Of a DNA stretch of 64,000 nucleotides, positions 27,770-36,522 are shown piece after piece (the stretch's first letter is position 1; each line of letters starts with the position of its first letter). Source of the DNA: Streptomyces sp. NBC_01016 (lineage in GTDB: Bacteria > Actinomycetota > Actinomycetes > Streptomycetales > Streptomycetaceae); contig NZ_JAPEOQ010000001.1 of the NCBI RefSeq assembly GCF_026341035.1, forward strand, positions 5,828,001-5,892,000, in the 5' to 3' direction. The translations under genes and the position numbers were made by a program. The notes beneath the pieces were generated by a model. The model was not told the origin of the DNA. It searched no databases and worked only from the letters and a program-made list of their open reading frames with translations.

Positions 27770-27802
27770 TTGACGCGATGAGGAATGTAAGTATCACTTA
27801 CA
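27770..27802 (+). promoter_or_regulatory. Promoter with overlapping operator for the monooxygenase gene
   Basis: TTGACG at 27770-27775 and TATCAC at 27792-27797, spaced 16 bp, can serve as -35 and -10. The -10 lies inside a perfect palindrome, TGTAAGT-ATC-ACTTACA, at 27786-27802. A repressor bound here would block the promoter; the XRE-cupin protein at 29043 is the obvious candidate. Confidence 0.55.
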
Positions 27803-27854
27803 AGAACCGTCGAAACGGACCTCGTTCGACGACCCCGCTACTGGGAGGTGCGGC

Positions 27855-29018
27855 GTGCGCTACGGCGTCTTCTACTTCGGATCCATCGAGATGGCCGATG
27901 TCCAAAGCGGACAGTGGCTCCCGGCCGGCCAGCGTCGGGCCACTCGGGAGGAGGTGTGGCACGCGACCGAGCGCCTGCTCGAACTCGGCGTCCTGGCCGA
28001 GGAACTCGGCTACGACAGCTACTGGCTCGCCGAACACCACTTCCAGCACGAGGGATACGAGGTCATCCCCAACTCCCTGCTGCTCCAGGCGAATCTGGCC
28101 GCGCGCACCCAACGCATCCAGATGGGCGCGATGTTCAACATCGTTCCCCAATGGCATCCGCTGCGCCTCGCCGAGGACTTCAGCACCCTGCTGAACCTCT
28201 CCGGCGGGCGGGCCGTGCTCGGCGTCGGCCGCGGCACGGTGCCCCGCGAACTGCGCAGCCTCGCCGCGCACCAGGCGGACATCCACCTGGCCGAGGGCGA
28301 CGCCCGGACCGCGGTCGACGAACAGAACCGCGAGGTGTTCGCCGAGTACATGGACATCATCCGCACCGCACTCGCGAACGAGACCTTCTCCTACAAGGGG
28401 AAGTACCTCGAGTTCCCGCCGCCGGGCACGACGGGACCGGACGGCCCGGTCGAATCACTGTCCCTGCTGCCCGGCCCGCTGCACCCGGTGGAGATCTGGC
28501 AGGCCGTCACCAGCCCGCCGACACTGGCCTACGCCGCCGAGGTCGGGCACGGCTGCGTCTGGTGGAACCAGCACCACTCGTTCATCGAGTCGCAGTGGAA
28601 GCGCTACGGCGAGCTCTACGCCGAACATCACAACGCCGAACTGCGCCCCGGCCAGAACCGCATCCTGGTCCTCCCGTTCCACATCGGGGACACCCACGAG
28701 CAGGCGTGGACGACGGGCCGGCGCGGTCACGACGAATTCTGGAACCTGCTCGCGCCGTTCGGCTGGAGCCGCGGCTACATGGGACCGGACGGCAAGCCGG
28801 CGCCCCCCGGACTCGTCCCCACCCTCGAAGACTCGACCGCGCAGAAGACCTGGGCCGTCGGCACCGCGGAGGAGGTCGCCGAACTCGTCGCCCACCACCG
28901 CGACGCACTCGGCCTGGAGCACCTGGTGCTGTTCCCGCACTTCCCCGGGCACACCTACGACATGGCCGCCGAACAGATGCGGCGCTTCACCGAGGAAGTC
29001 GTGCCACTGCTCGGCTGA
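27855..29018 (+). CDS. LLM class flavin-dependent monooxygenase
   Basis: 387 residues of the bacterial-luciferase-like TIM barrel (MRYGVFYFGSIEMADVQ; LAEELGYDSYWLAEHHF; LNLSGGRAVLGVGRGTV). These enzymes use reduced FMN and oxygen. The flavin reductase at 23172 fits as partner. The N-terminus differs clearly from RutA, so this is not an orthologue. The GTG at 27855 follows GGGAGGTG. It diverges from the permease-RidA-creatininase operon and is followed after 24 nt by the XRE-cupin regulator. Confidence 0.9.
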   Translation: MRYGVFYFGSIEMADVQSGQWLPAGQRRATREEVWHATERLLELGVLAEELGYDSYWLAEHHFQHEGYEVIPNSLLLQANLAARTQRIQMGAMFNIVPQWHPLRLAEDFSTLLNLSGGRAVLGVGRGTVPRELRSLAAHQADIHLAEGDARTAVDEQNREVFAEYMDIIRTALANETFSYKGKYLEFPPPGTTGPDGPVESLSLLPGPLHPVEIWQAVTSPPTLAYAAEVGHGCVWWNQHHSFIESQWKRYGELYAEHHNAELRPGQNRILVLPFHIGDTHEQAWTTGRRGHDEFWNLLAPFGWSRGYMGPDGKPAPPGLVPTLEDSTAQKTWAVGTAEEVAELVAHHRDALGLEHLVLFPHFPGHTYDMAAEQMRRFTEEVVPLLG

Positions 29019-29042
29019 CGGGGCGGTAGGTACTCTTCTCCC

Positions 29043-29633
29043 GTGGCACGGAAACCGGTCGCAGACAGCCCCCGCCCCGAAGACGACCACCTCATGCAAC
29101 TGTTGGGATTGCGGATCAGGGCCCTGCGTCGGGCTCAGAAGCTGACGCTGCAACAGCTCGGACAGAGCTCCGACCTGTCGCACGCGTTCCTCAGCCAGCT
29201 CGAACGCGGCCTCACCACGGCCAGCATCACCACGCTGAACCGGATCGCACGGACCCTGGACACCACGATCTCGGCCCTCCTCGCGCAACCGGCCGAGGAG
29301 GTGGTGGACGTGCTCCGCGAGGCCGACGGGATCCGGGTGCCCCGCACCGACGCCCCCAACGGGGCCGTCGTCCGCTCGCTGACGCGGCTGGACTGGCCGG
29401 TGGAGCCGCTCGAGTACACGGGCGGTCCGGCGGAGTTCGAGGACTACTTCCAGCACCCCGGCCACGAGCTGATCTACGTCGTGACCGGACAGATCGAACT
29501 CGACTTCGAGGGCGGCCGAAGGGAACGCCTCGGCCCGACGGAAGTCATCAGCTACCCCGGTTCACTCCCGCACCGGTGGCGGGTGCTCGACGACTCCGAG
29601 GTACGACTGTTGCTCATCGTCTCGCGGCAGTGA
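29043..29633 (+). CDS. XRE family regulator with C-terminal cupin domain
   Basis: 196 residues: a Cro/CI-type HTH at about 20-75 (LRIRALRRAQKLTLQQLGQS; LSQLERGLTTASITTLNRIA) and a cupin at about 115-195 (HPGHELIYVVTGQIELDFEG; YPGSLPHRWRVL). HTH-cupin regulators commonly control amine, amino-acid or nucleobase catabolism and sense a pathway metabolite. It lies directly behind the monooxygenase and probably regulates the whole island through the palindromes near 27703-27802. Confidence 0.92.
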   Translation: MARKPVADSPRPEDDHLMQLLGLRIRALRRAQKLTLQQLGQSSDLSHAFLSQLERGLTTASITTLNRIARTLDTTISALLAQPAEEVVDVLREADGIRVPRTDAPNGAVVRSLTRLDWPVEPLEYTGGPAEFEDYFQHPGHELIYVVTGQIELDFEGGRRERLGPTEVISYPGSLPHRWRVLDDSEVRLLLIVSRQ

Positions 29634-29708
29634 GTGCTTCCCGGCCGGGCGGCCATGGCCGTCGTGCAGCACTGTGCAGGACTGTGCAGCACAAGGGCCA
29701 TGGTCGCG

Positions 29709-32060
29709 TCAGTCGATGAGGTCGAGGGCCGCGGCGGCGATGCTGTCGGCGTCGATGCCGTGGTGGCGGTGGACGTCCTCCAGCGATCCGGACTGGCCGA
29801 AGCGGGTCACGCCGAGGGTGGTGACGGGCGTGTTCCGGATCGTGCCGAGGAAGGCGAGGGTGTGCGGGTGGCCGTCCAGGACGGTGACCATGGGGGTGGC
29901 ACGCTCGGCGGGGAAGACCTGGTCCAGGATCCAGTGCGGGGTGCCTTCCCGGCCTTGGCAGCGGCGCGCCTGACAGGCGCGGAAGAGCAGGTCGGGGCTG
30001 GTGACGCAGATGACGTCGGCGCCGTACCCGAGGGCCGCGAGCCGATCGGCGGCGGCCAGCGCGTCCGGGACCATGGCGCCCATCGCGGCCACAGTGACGA
30101 CGGGCGCACTGTGCTGCCGCAACCGGTAGGCGCCGGCGGCCACTTGACGACGGCGGCGCTCGCGCGCCACCGAGTCGTCCGGCACGGCGGCGAGGGACTG
30201 GTCCACCGGGCGGGTGGAGAGCCGCACGTACGCCGAACTCCCCTCCGGCTTGCCGAGGTTCCCGAGCGCGGCGAGCAGGCACCACTCGGTGTCGATGGCG
30301 AAGGCGGGCTCGTAGCCCACACATCCGGGCTGCTCGATGGCGAGAGAGGGGGTGGTGATCGACTGATGCGCCCCGCCCTCCGGGGCGAGCGTGACGCCCG
30401 ACGGGGTGCCGACCAGGATGGACTGCCCACCTGCGTACATACCGAACGACCACGGCTCCAGGGCCCGGTTGACGAAGGGGTCGTAGATCACGCCGATGGG
30501 CAGCAGTGGCTGTCCCCAGCGGTCCCAGGTGGTGCCGAGTTCGCCCAGGAGGCCGACGAGGTTGGTCTCGGCGATGCCCAGTTCCAGATGGCGGCCGGTG
30601 GGCTGCTCGCGCCAGTGGAGGATGGTCTCGGCATCGTCGGCGAACCAGTCGGCGTGCTCCGCCGGGGACCAGACACCGACCTTGTTCAGCCAGCCTCCCA
30701 GGTTGGTGGTGGAGCTGACGTCCGGGCTGACCGTCACGATCCGTTCCGCGGCCAGGGGTGCCCGGCGGGTCAGATCCAACAACGTCCGACCGAGGGCCTG
30801 TTGGGTCGTACCGGTACCCGTGGGGGCCGGGCGCCCGAGGTCGGACGGCACCTCCGGAGGGGCTTGGAGCTCGCGGGCGGGACGCCGCAGCCGTTTCGCG
30901 GCTGCCGCACACAGTGCCGCTTCCTCCGAGCCCTCGCCGAAGCGGGTCCACGGGTCTTCCAGATCCGTTCCCAGGCGTTGTGCGAGCGTGGCCATCTGAT
31001 CGGCGGTCAGCAGCGACGAGTGGTTCTGCGGGTGCCCCTCGGTGGGCAGCCCGTGCCCCTTGACGGTGTAGGCGAACACGACGGTCGGGCGCGTGTCGTC
31101 GATGGCTTTGAACGCGTCGAGAAGCGAGCCGAAGTCATGCCCGCCCAGATTGCGCAGCGCGGACAGGAGCGACGCATCGTCCACCGAGGCGATCAGCTCG
31201 GCAATGGGCCCGGCGGTGGACCCGGAGCCGGGCAGTCGCTCCCGCAGTTCGGACGCGGTGCAGCGCAGCAGGCGCTGGTACTCGGGATTGCCCATCGCGT
31301 CGATACGGGTGCGCAGCGCGTCGCCGCCGGGGCGGGCGAACAACTCCCGCAGCAGACTCCCGTACTTGAGGGTCAGCACCTGCCAGCCCGCTGCCGCGAA
31401 CATGCCCTGCAGCTTGTCCGCGGCGATGCCGGGGATGACACGGTCCAGGGACTGCCGGTTGAGGTCGACGATCCACACGGCCTCGCCCAGACCCGGCACC
31501 ATCGGATCGCGCAGCGCTTCCCAGACGGCACCTTCGTCCAGCTCGGCGTCGCCGAGGAGCGAGTACTGCCGTCCGGCGCCCACACCGCCGAAGTGGCCGT
31601 CCACGTAACGGCGGGCGATGGCGCCCCACAGCGGTGCGGTGGCGCCGATGCCGACGGATCCGGTGGAGTAGTCCACCGGATCGGGGTCCTTCGTGCGGCT
31701 GGGATAACTCTGCAGGCCACCGAAGGAACGCAGGGTGGTGAGCTGCTCCTCGTCCAGCTCACCCAACAGATAATTGATCGCGTGGAGCGCGGGAGAGGCG
31801 TGGGGTTTGACGGACACCCGGTCCTCGGCGCCGAGTTGGTGAAACCACAACGCCGTCATGATCGAGGTCATCGAGGCGCTGGACGCCTGATGCCCACCGA
31901 CCTTCAGCCCTGACGGGTTGGGCCGCACCCGGTTCGCATGGTCGATGACCGCGGTCGACAGCCACAACACCCGTCGCTCTATGGCCTCCAGCGCCGTGAG
32001 TACGCCCCCGTGAACACCCCCGGCTTCTGCCGCGTCGACCGGCGTGCAGGGCGAGACCAC
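29709..32060 (-). CDS. Transketolase-like / AceE-like thiamine-diphosphate enzyme
   Basis: About 783 residues with the three-domain layout of transketolase and homodimeric pyruvate dehydrogenase E1. The ThDP/Mg motif is LLGDAELDEGAVWEAL...VDLNRQ, the pyrimidine-domain glutamate is in HLELGIAETNLVGLLG, and GGAHQSITTPSLAIEQPG follows. It is shorter than AceE (about 890) and no E2 or E3 gene is near, so it may be a stand-alone transketolase-type enzyme. The GTG at 32060 follows GGGAGG. It diverges from an Lrp-type regulator. Confidence 0.85.
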   Translation of the reverse strand: MVSPCTPVDAAEAGGVHGGVLTALEAIERRVLWLSTAVIDHANRVRPNPSGLKVGGHQASSASMTSIMTALWFHQLGAEDRVSVKPHASPALHAINYLLGELDEEQLTTLRSFGGLQSYPSRTKDPDPVDYSTGSVGIGATAPLWGAIARRYVDGHFGGVGAGRQYSLLGDAELDEGAVWEALRDPMVPGLGEAVWIVDLNRQSLDRVIPGIAADKLQGMFAAAGWQVLTLKYGSLLRELFARPGGDALRTRIDAMGNPEYQRLLRCTASELRERLPGSGSTAGPIAELIASVDDASLLSALRNLGGHDFGSLLDAFKAIDDTRPTVVFAYTVKGHGLPTEGHPQNHSSLLTADQMATLAQRLGTDLEDPWTRFGEGSEEAALCAAAAKRLRRPARELQAPPEVPSDLGRPAPTGTGTTQQALGRTLLDLTRRAPLAAERIVTVSPDVSSTTNLGGWLNKVGVWSPAEHADWFADDAETILHWREQPTGRHLELGIAETNLVGLLGELGTTWDRWGQPLLPIGVIYDPFVNRALEPWSFGMYAGGQSILVGTPSGVTLAPEGGAHQSITTPSLAIEQPGCVGYEPAFAIDTEWCLLAALGNLGKPEGSSAYVRLSTRPVDQSLAAVPDDSVARERRRRQVAAGAYRLRQHSAPVVTVAAMGAMVPDALAAADRLAALGYGADVICVTSPDLLFRACQARRCQGREGTPHWILDQVFPAERATPMVTVLDGHPHTLAFLGTIRNTPVTTLGVTRFGQSGSLEDVHRHHGIDADSIAAAALDLID

Positions 32061-32160
32061 AACGAACCACCTCCCTTGAACACCCAGAACTCTGGATCTG
32101 GCTTTGTGATCCTGCAGTAGACCCATAGCCCCCTGGATGCACAAGATGTCACTCTCGATC

Positions 32161-32175
32161 TGAGCATTCTGCTCA
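32161..32175. promoter_or_regulatory. Palindrome between transketolase-like and Lrp genes
   Basis: TGAGCA-TTC-TGCTCA is a perfect 6-bp inverted repeat in the divergent spacer, and a further TGAGCA half-site lies near 32204. It is a good candidate site for the adjacent Lrp/AsnC protein. Confidence 0.55.
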
Positions 32176-32211
32176 ATTCAACTCACCACAATGGGGAAGC
32201 ACTTGAGCACA

Positions 32212-32757
32212 ATGAACACCAAGCAGAGCCTTGACGGCACCGACGCGCAGATCCTGCTCGCGCTCGCGGCCGACCCCCGCGCGACCGTCGTCGCGCTGGC
32301 CGAACGCCTGGGAATGTCGCGCAACACCGTCCAGGCACGCCTGGCGAAAATGGAGCGGAACAACGCGCTCGGCGCTTTCGAACGCAGGATCACTCCCGGC
32401 GCACTGGGCTACCCCCTGACCGCTTTCGTCACCGCTCAGGTCGACCAGCATCGGCTGGCCGAAGTCTCCGGAGCGCTGGCCGAGGTTGCCGAGGTGGTGG
32501 AGGTCTTCGGCCTCAGCGGCGAAACCGACCTCCTGGTGAGGGTGGTGGCGACCGACGCCGAAGACCTGTACCGAGTGGCAGGCAAGATCCTCGCCATCCC
32601 CGGCATCGACCGCACTGCGACGGCATTGGCCATGCGCGAACTGGTGCCCTACCGCCTCACACCACTGCTCCGCCGCGCCGAGGCGAGCGGTGGTGGCCGG
32701 GGCGGCGGTGCGGGTGTGGGTCACCGGCCGATGTTGGTGCCCGCTGACGGCAGGTAG
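32212..32757 (+). CDS. Lrp/AsnC family transcriptional regulator
   Basis: About 181 residues: an N-terminal AsnC HTH (LDGTDAQILLALAADPRATV; LGMSRNTVQARLAKME) and a RAM ligand-binding domain (EVVEVFGLSGETDLLVRVV). The ATG at 32212 has GGGGAAG upstream; an ATG at 32191 is the alternative. Lrp proteins sense amino or keto acids. It diverges from the transketolase-like gene and likely controls it. The 3' end overlaps the amidase gene by 37 bp, tail to tail. Confidence 0.9.
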   Translation: MNTKQSLDGTDAQILLALAADPRATVVALAERLGMSRNTVQARLAKMERNNALGAFERRITPGALGYPLTAFVTAQVDQHRLAEVSGALAEVAEVVEVFGLSGETDLLVRVVATDAEDLYRVAGKILAIPGIDRTATALAMRELVPYRLTPLLRRAEASGGGRGGGAGVGHRPMLVPADGR

Positions 32758-34298
32758 CGCGGTGCCCGCCATGCGGCGAGGCGGGTTTCCACCGATGCGC
32801 CGAGCGACAGCAACTTGCCGTCCTGGTGGTTTCCGGCCATCAGCAGGACGCCGACGGGCAATTCACCCACGAAGCCCGCGGGCACCGAGAGGGACGGGTA
32901 TCCGGAGACTGCCGCCGGGGTGGACGACGGGATCACGTCGTTGTCGCCTCGCACGCAATCGGTTCTCCATGCGGGCGGGTTGGTCGGCGAGGCGATGGCG
33001 TCGAGGTGGTGGACGGCCATGGTCTCGTCGATGGAACGCCGGGAGAGATCTTTCAACTCCGCCCGCGTGGCCCGGTATTTCGGGTCGGTGGTCGACGGCG
33101 CGGCGAGGGCCTGCTCGAACAGTTCCTGTCCGGCAAAGCATGTCTGCTCTTCGGAATGGGTGCGGTTGAAGTCGATGAGCGCGGCGAGATCCCGCGGCCC
33201 GTCGCGGGTGGAGAGGTAGGTGTCGATGTCCCGGTGGAACTCGCTGAGCAGCGCCGGGAATTCGAGCTCGGCGAGCCGCTTCTGATACGGCGGCGTCACC
33301 TCGACGACCTCGGCGCCCGCCGCGCGTAGCTTCTTCGCCGTACGGGTCATCAGGGCGTCCACGTCGGATCCGAGCGACGGCAACCGCCACAGGCCGATCC
33401 GCTTGCCCCGCAGGCCGTCGGGACCGGGCAGTGTATCCGTGGGGCGGGCCACGCCGCCTGAGCGGACGGCGCCGTCACCGCGGATCGCCGACAGGGTGAG
33501 CGCGGTGTCGGTGACGTTGCGGGCCATGGGGCCTGCGGTGTCCTGCTCGGCGGAGATCGGGACCACGCCGTCCTGGCTGACCAGGCCGAGACTGGGCTTG
33601 TGGCCGACGACCCCGTTCATGCCGGCGGGGCACACGATGGAGCCGTCCGTCTCGGTGCCGATCGCCACCTGGGTCAGCGTCGCGGCGAGCGCTGCGGCCG
33701 AGCCGGAGGAGGAACCGCAGGGGTTGCGGTCCAGTACGTAGGGGTTGTTGGTCTGCCCGCCCACCGCCGACCAGCCCGACGTCGGCTTTTCCGCACGGAA
33801 GTTCGCCCACTCGGAGAGGTTGGACTTGCCGAGGACGACCGCCCCGGCCTTCCGTAGCCGCGCCACCAGGTCGGCGTCGACACTGGGCGGTTTCCCGGCC
33901 AGCGCCAGCGACCCGGCCGTCGAGGACAGCCCGCGAGTATTCACGTTGTCCTTGATGAGGACAGGGATGCCGTCGAGCGGGCCGCGGACGGTGCCGCGCC
34001 GGTGTCGGGCGTCGCTGGCGGCGGCCTGGCGCAGCGCCGTCGGGTTGGTGCGCAGCACCGCGTGGATCTTGGGGTCGATGGTTCTGATTCGCTGCAGATA
34101 GGCGGTGGTCAGCGCCGACGAGGTCAGAGAACCCTTCGCCATGCGGGCCTGCAGTTGCGGGATCGTCACTGTGCCGAGGTCGACGCCCAGCGGCCTGTCC
34201 GTGCCGGCCGCCGACGGAAACGGCGCGATAACGAGAAGGGGCACCGCCAGCAGGAGGGCGCCCAGCGCAGTAACGCCTTTCTTCCTCAGGTTCCTCAT
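32721..34298 (-). CDS. Secreted amidase (amidase signature family)
   Basis: 525 residues. The signal peptide has RNLRKK, a hydrophobic core ALGALLLAVPLLVIAPF and cleavage near PSAAG. The amidase signature domain shows the Ser-Ser-Lys triad: catalytic Lys in IPVLIKDNVN, cis-Ser and nucleophile Ser in CGSSSGSAAALAA and GTETDGSIVCPAG. It probably hydrolyses amides or peptides outside the cell. The longer open frame upstream is GC-rich shadow. The ribosome site is weak, and a GTG eight codons up is possible. Confidence 0.9.
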   Translation of the reverse strand: MRNLRKKGVTALGALLLAVPLLVIAPFPSAAGTDRPLGVDLGTVTIPQLQARMAKGSLTSSALTTAYLQRIRTIDPKIHAVLRTNPTALRQAAASDARHRRGTVRGPLDGIPVLIKDNVNTRGLSSTAGSLALAGKPPSVDADLVARLRKAGAVVLGKSNLSEWANFRAEKPTSGWSAVGGQTNNPYVLDRNPCGSSSGSAAALAATLTQVAIGTETDGSIVCPAGMNGVVGHKPSLGLVSQDGVVPISAEQDTAGPMARNVTDTALTLSAIRGDGAVRSGGVARPTDTLPGPDGLRGKRIGLWRLPSLGSDVDALMTRTAKKLRAAGAEVVEVTPPYQKRLAELEFPALLSEFHRDIDTYLSTRDGPRDLAALIDFNRTHSEEQTCFAGQELFEQALAAPSTTDPKYRATRAELKDLSRRSIDETMAVHHLDAIASPTNPPAWRTDCVRGDNDVIPSSTPAAVSGYPSLSVPAGFVGELPVGVLLMAGNHQDGKLLSLGASVETRLAAWRAPRYLPSAGTNIGR

Positions 34299-34639
34299 GA
34301 GGCGTAGCGCACTACACACAGACTCCGCACCGCAAGGCCACCACATCGGCCACACGTCTCCGATCGCACCCGGCGGGCCACTCCCTGTCCTACCGTCAGC
34401 CATGCCGCCAGACTGAGCGATCCGTGGACCGGAGCGGGCAGGCCCGGGCCCGCACGCCCCGGAGTCGTGCGCTGGCGTGACTGAGGTCCCGCCTGCACGA
34501 TCTCTTGTGTCTGTTCGCTCGTGATTGTTTTGGGGTTGGTTGGAACTGGTCCACGGCGTCCCGGCTGCCGGTTGGTGCGGCGCTGTGGGCCTGTCCTCGG
34601 CCGGCAGTGCGCTGGAGTGGCTGAGGGCCGGGAGTGCCG

Positions 34640-34975
34640 ACTGGCTGGCCGTCTTCCGTGCTGCCGTGGCGGCTGGTCGGCACGCCGCTGTGGTGGGGGT
34701 GGCTGGGGTGTTGTGCTGGTTTTTTGGTCGGTGGGTTTTCTGGGGGTGCTGGTCCGGGGTCTTTGTCAGGGTGCTGGGTGCTGGGGGCTGGGTGCTGGGG
34801 GCTGGGTTTCTGGGGGTGATTCTTTTGGTTGTATGTGTGGGAGGTTCGGGTGGGGCTGGGAATCGTGTGGTGGGGGGTCTTTTGTTGGGTTGTGTGGGTG
34901 TTGCTGGGTGTGTTGTTGTGGTTGCGGGGTGTGTGTGGTGTTTGCAGGGTGGCGGGGTGTAGTGCTCGTCAACCG
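34640..34975. other. Strand-asymmetric G/T-rich stretch, no gene
   Basis: For about 330 bp the plus strand is almost only G and T, unlike the surroundings. Both strands stay open by bias alone: plus frames are Val/Gly/Leu/Cys-rich, minus frames Pro/Thr/His-rich. It directly precedes a secreted protein gene and contains a G-quadruplex-prone core at 34769-34816. No family match, so I treat it as non-coding. The rest of the gap, 34299-34639, shows nothing. Confidence 0.6.
34769..34816 (+). repeat. G-tract cluster with G-quadruplex potential
   Basis: Seven runs of three to five G are separated by TGCT, CT or TTTCT, arising from a short tandem unit GGGTGCT / GGGGGCT. The spacing meets the usual G-quadruplex pattern. 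It is about 180 bp upstream of the start of the secreted protein gene at 34996. Confidence 0.7.
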
Positions 34976-34995
34976 CAATCGCGAAAAGGTGGGTT

Positions 34996-35625
34996 ATGCG
35001 TTTTTCCCGGAAGGTCGGTGTCTTGGGGTCCGCCGTGTTGTGTGGTGCGCTCGCGTTGGGTGTGGCCGGTCCGGCCGGTCCGGCGTTCTCGTCGGTGATG
35101 GATTCGCGGGCCGGTGGTGTGTCCGGTGCGTCCGTTGCTCCGGTTCCGGGGGCGGATGCGCTGGCGAAGCAGAATGCGGCGCTGGCGGGGGCGGGCGCGG
35201 TTCTGCAGCCGGTGACCGGCCTTGTTGCCGGTGTGCTGAAGGCGCCCGGCGGCAAGTTGTCCAAGGAGGAGGCCGCCGGGCATGCGGCCGGCGTGAAGAA
35301 GGCGCTGGACGGTCTGACGGCCGGTGCGAAGGCGGCGGCTGACAAGGGGGGTGCGCCGGGTGCCGGTGGGCAGGCCCCGGGCGCCGAGCTTGTCGCGAAG
35401 GCGGCGGCGGACCTGCAGGCCAAGGTGGACGCTTTGGTGAAGGCGTCGGCTGCGGGGGATGCGAAGGCGACGGCCGCGGCGCTGCAGGCGACGTTGACCG
35501 GGACGGTGAATGTGGTGGTTGCGATCGTGCTCGGTGGTGATCTGCCGGCGCCGGACCTGAAGGGTCTGCCGAAGCTGCCGTCGCTGCCGGGCGTCTCCCC
35601 GGCACAGACGCTGCCGTCGTTGTAG
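34996..35625 (+). CDS. Secreted Ala-rich hypothetical protein
   Basis: 209 residues. The signal peptide MRFSRKVGVLGSAVLCGALA has a basic start and a hydrophobic core, with cleavage near residue 30. The mature protein is helical and rich in Ala, Gly, Lys and Val (ELVAKAAADLQAKVDALVKA), ending in Pro/Leu-rich LPKLPSLPG. No family is recognised; surface or matrix proteins of Streptomyces can look like this. The start is preceded by AAAAGGTGGG. A strong terminator follows at 35651. Confidence 0.75.
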   Translation: MRFSRKVGVLGSAVLCGALALGVAGPAGPAFSSVMDSRAGGVSGASVAPVPGADALAKQNAALAGAGAVLQPVTGLVAGVLKAPGGKLSKEEAAGHAAGVKKALDGLTAGAKAAADKGGAPGAGGQAPGAELVAKAAADLQAKVDALVKASAAGDAKATAAALQATLTGTVNVVVAIVLGGDLPAPDLKGLPKLPSLPGVSPAQTLPSL

Positions 35626-35650
35626 GTGCCTGGGGCAACTCGAGGTGGGG

Positions 35651-35682
35651 GGAGGGGCCGGCCCGCACGGGCCGGCCCCTCC
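35651..35682 (+). terminator. Strong intrinsic terminator hairpin
   Basis: A perfect 15-bp stem (GGAGGGGCCGGCCCG / CGGGCCGGCCCCTCC) with a 2-nt centre lies 26 nt after the secreted protein stop. There is no T tract, as is usual in Streptomyces. Confidence 0.85.
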
Positions 35683-36522
35683 CTTGCGGGCGACCGGGAG
35701 CGGTCCGTTCACCGGTAGCCGGCAGAGCGCACCGGCATGGGTGGCTGGACGGTGCCGGTGCTGGCACACGACGTCAGGAACGGTTGTGGCCGAGCTTCCT
35801 GTCCCGGGTCGGGGCGAGGGCGCATGCCGCTTCTGCTCGGCCGGCGGCTTGGGGCGTGAGGGCTTGCGGCCAAGGGGTTCCGTCTCGCCGGTCGCGCGCG
35901 GGGATCCTGTTCGCGTGCGTCCTGGTGCGGCCCGCGGGCGCCGAATTGGGTGGTGCCGGAGACGGGGACGGGGTGGATCCCTTTCCATCTCAACCGGGGG
36001 AAAGGTGCGCGGGCTTGGGCTGCAAGGCCACTTCCGCCACGCCGTCCCCATGGGTGGCGAAGCCGCGCCATTGCCGAAGGTTCTGTCGTCAAACTCCCGT
36101 CTGCCCGGCGGCGTCTGACACGCTCGCGGCGTTGCCGAAAGGCCTGAGTAGCTCCGCTACGAGGGCTTTCCGGCGCCTTGCGGTCGCACGTTTCCCCAAG
36201 CTCTCGGCTTCGCTCGAGCAGGGGTGGCCCCATTAGGCCGTCGGGCCGCCCTTGGGGCGACGACGGGAGTTTGACGACAGGTCTTAAGAAGGCTGGCGCG
36301 CCGCTCGATGGTGTAGTGCTGCGTGTGTGTCTCGCGCTCGGGAGCCGGTGGCGTGCTGTGCCGTGTCCGGCCGCGGGGGGTGGGGCCGGCCGGGACCGGA
36401 GCGACGGTGTACCGCGTGTGGCCTGGTTCACGTCTCACGGCGGCGGATGCCCGTCTGCTCGAGGGCCGGTCGGTGCGCCGGGGCGGGCGATCAAGTGCCG
36501 GCCCCGGCGTGGGGCGGTGTGG
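35683..36522. other. Gene-free region containing a possible miniature element
   Basis: About 840 bp without a supportable gene between the secreted protein and the alpha/beta hydrolase. Apart from the 198-bp inverted-repeat element at 36083-36280, I see no conserved coding pattern. Confidence 0.45.
36083..36280. mobile_element. MITE-like element with 19-bp terminal inverted repeats
   Basis: CTGTCGTCAAACTCCCGTC at 36083-36101 is exactly complementary to 36262-36280. The 198-bp unit is too short for a transposase. Inside are smaller hairpins (around 36140-36170 and 36195-36225, CCCC..GCTC...GAGC..GGGG). No target-site duplication is evident. It could be a miniature transposable element, or a recombination or terminator structure. 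Confidence 0.5.

Noticed and set aside
27855..29018. RutA orthologue.
   Set aside because: The N-terminus and central motifs are of general luciferase-like monooxygenases, not RutA; only the functional set of neighbours is Rut-like.
34521..35423. Cys/Val/Gly-rich or Pro/Thr-rich proteins from the G/T-rich stretch.
   Set aside because: Low complexity on both strands follows from base bias; the real gene starts at 34996 with a signal peptide.
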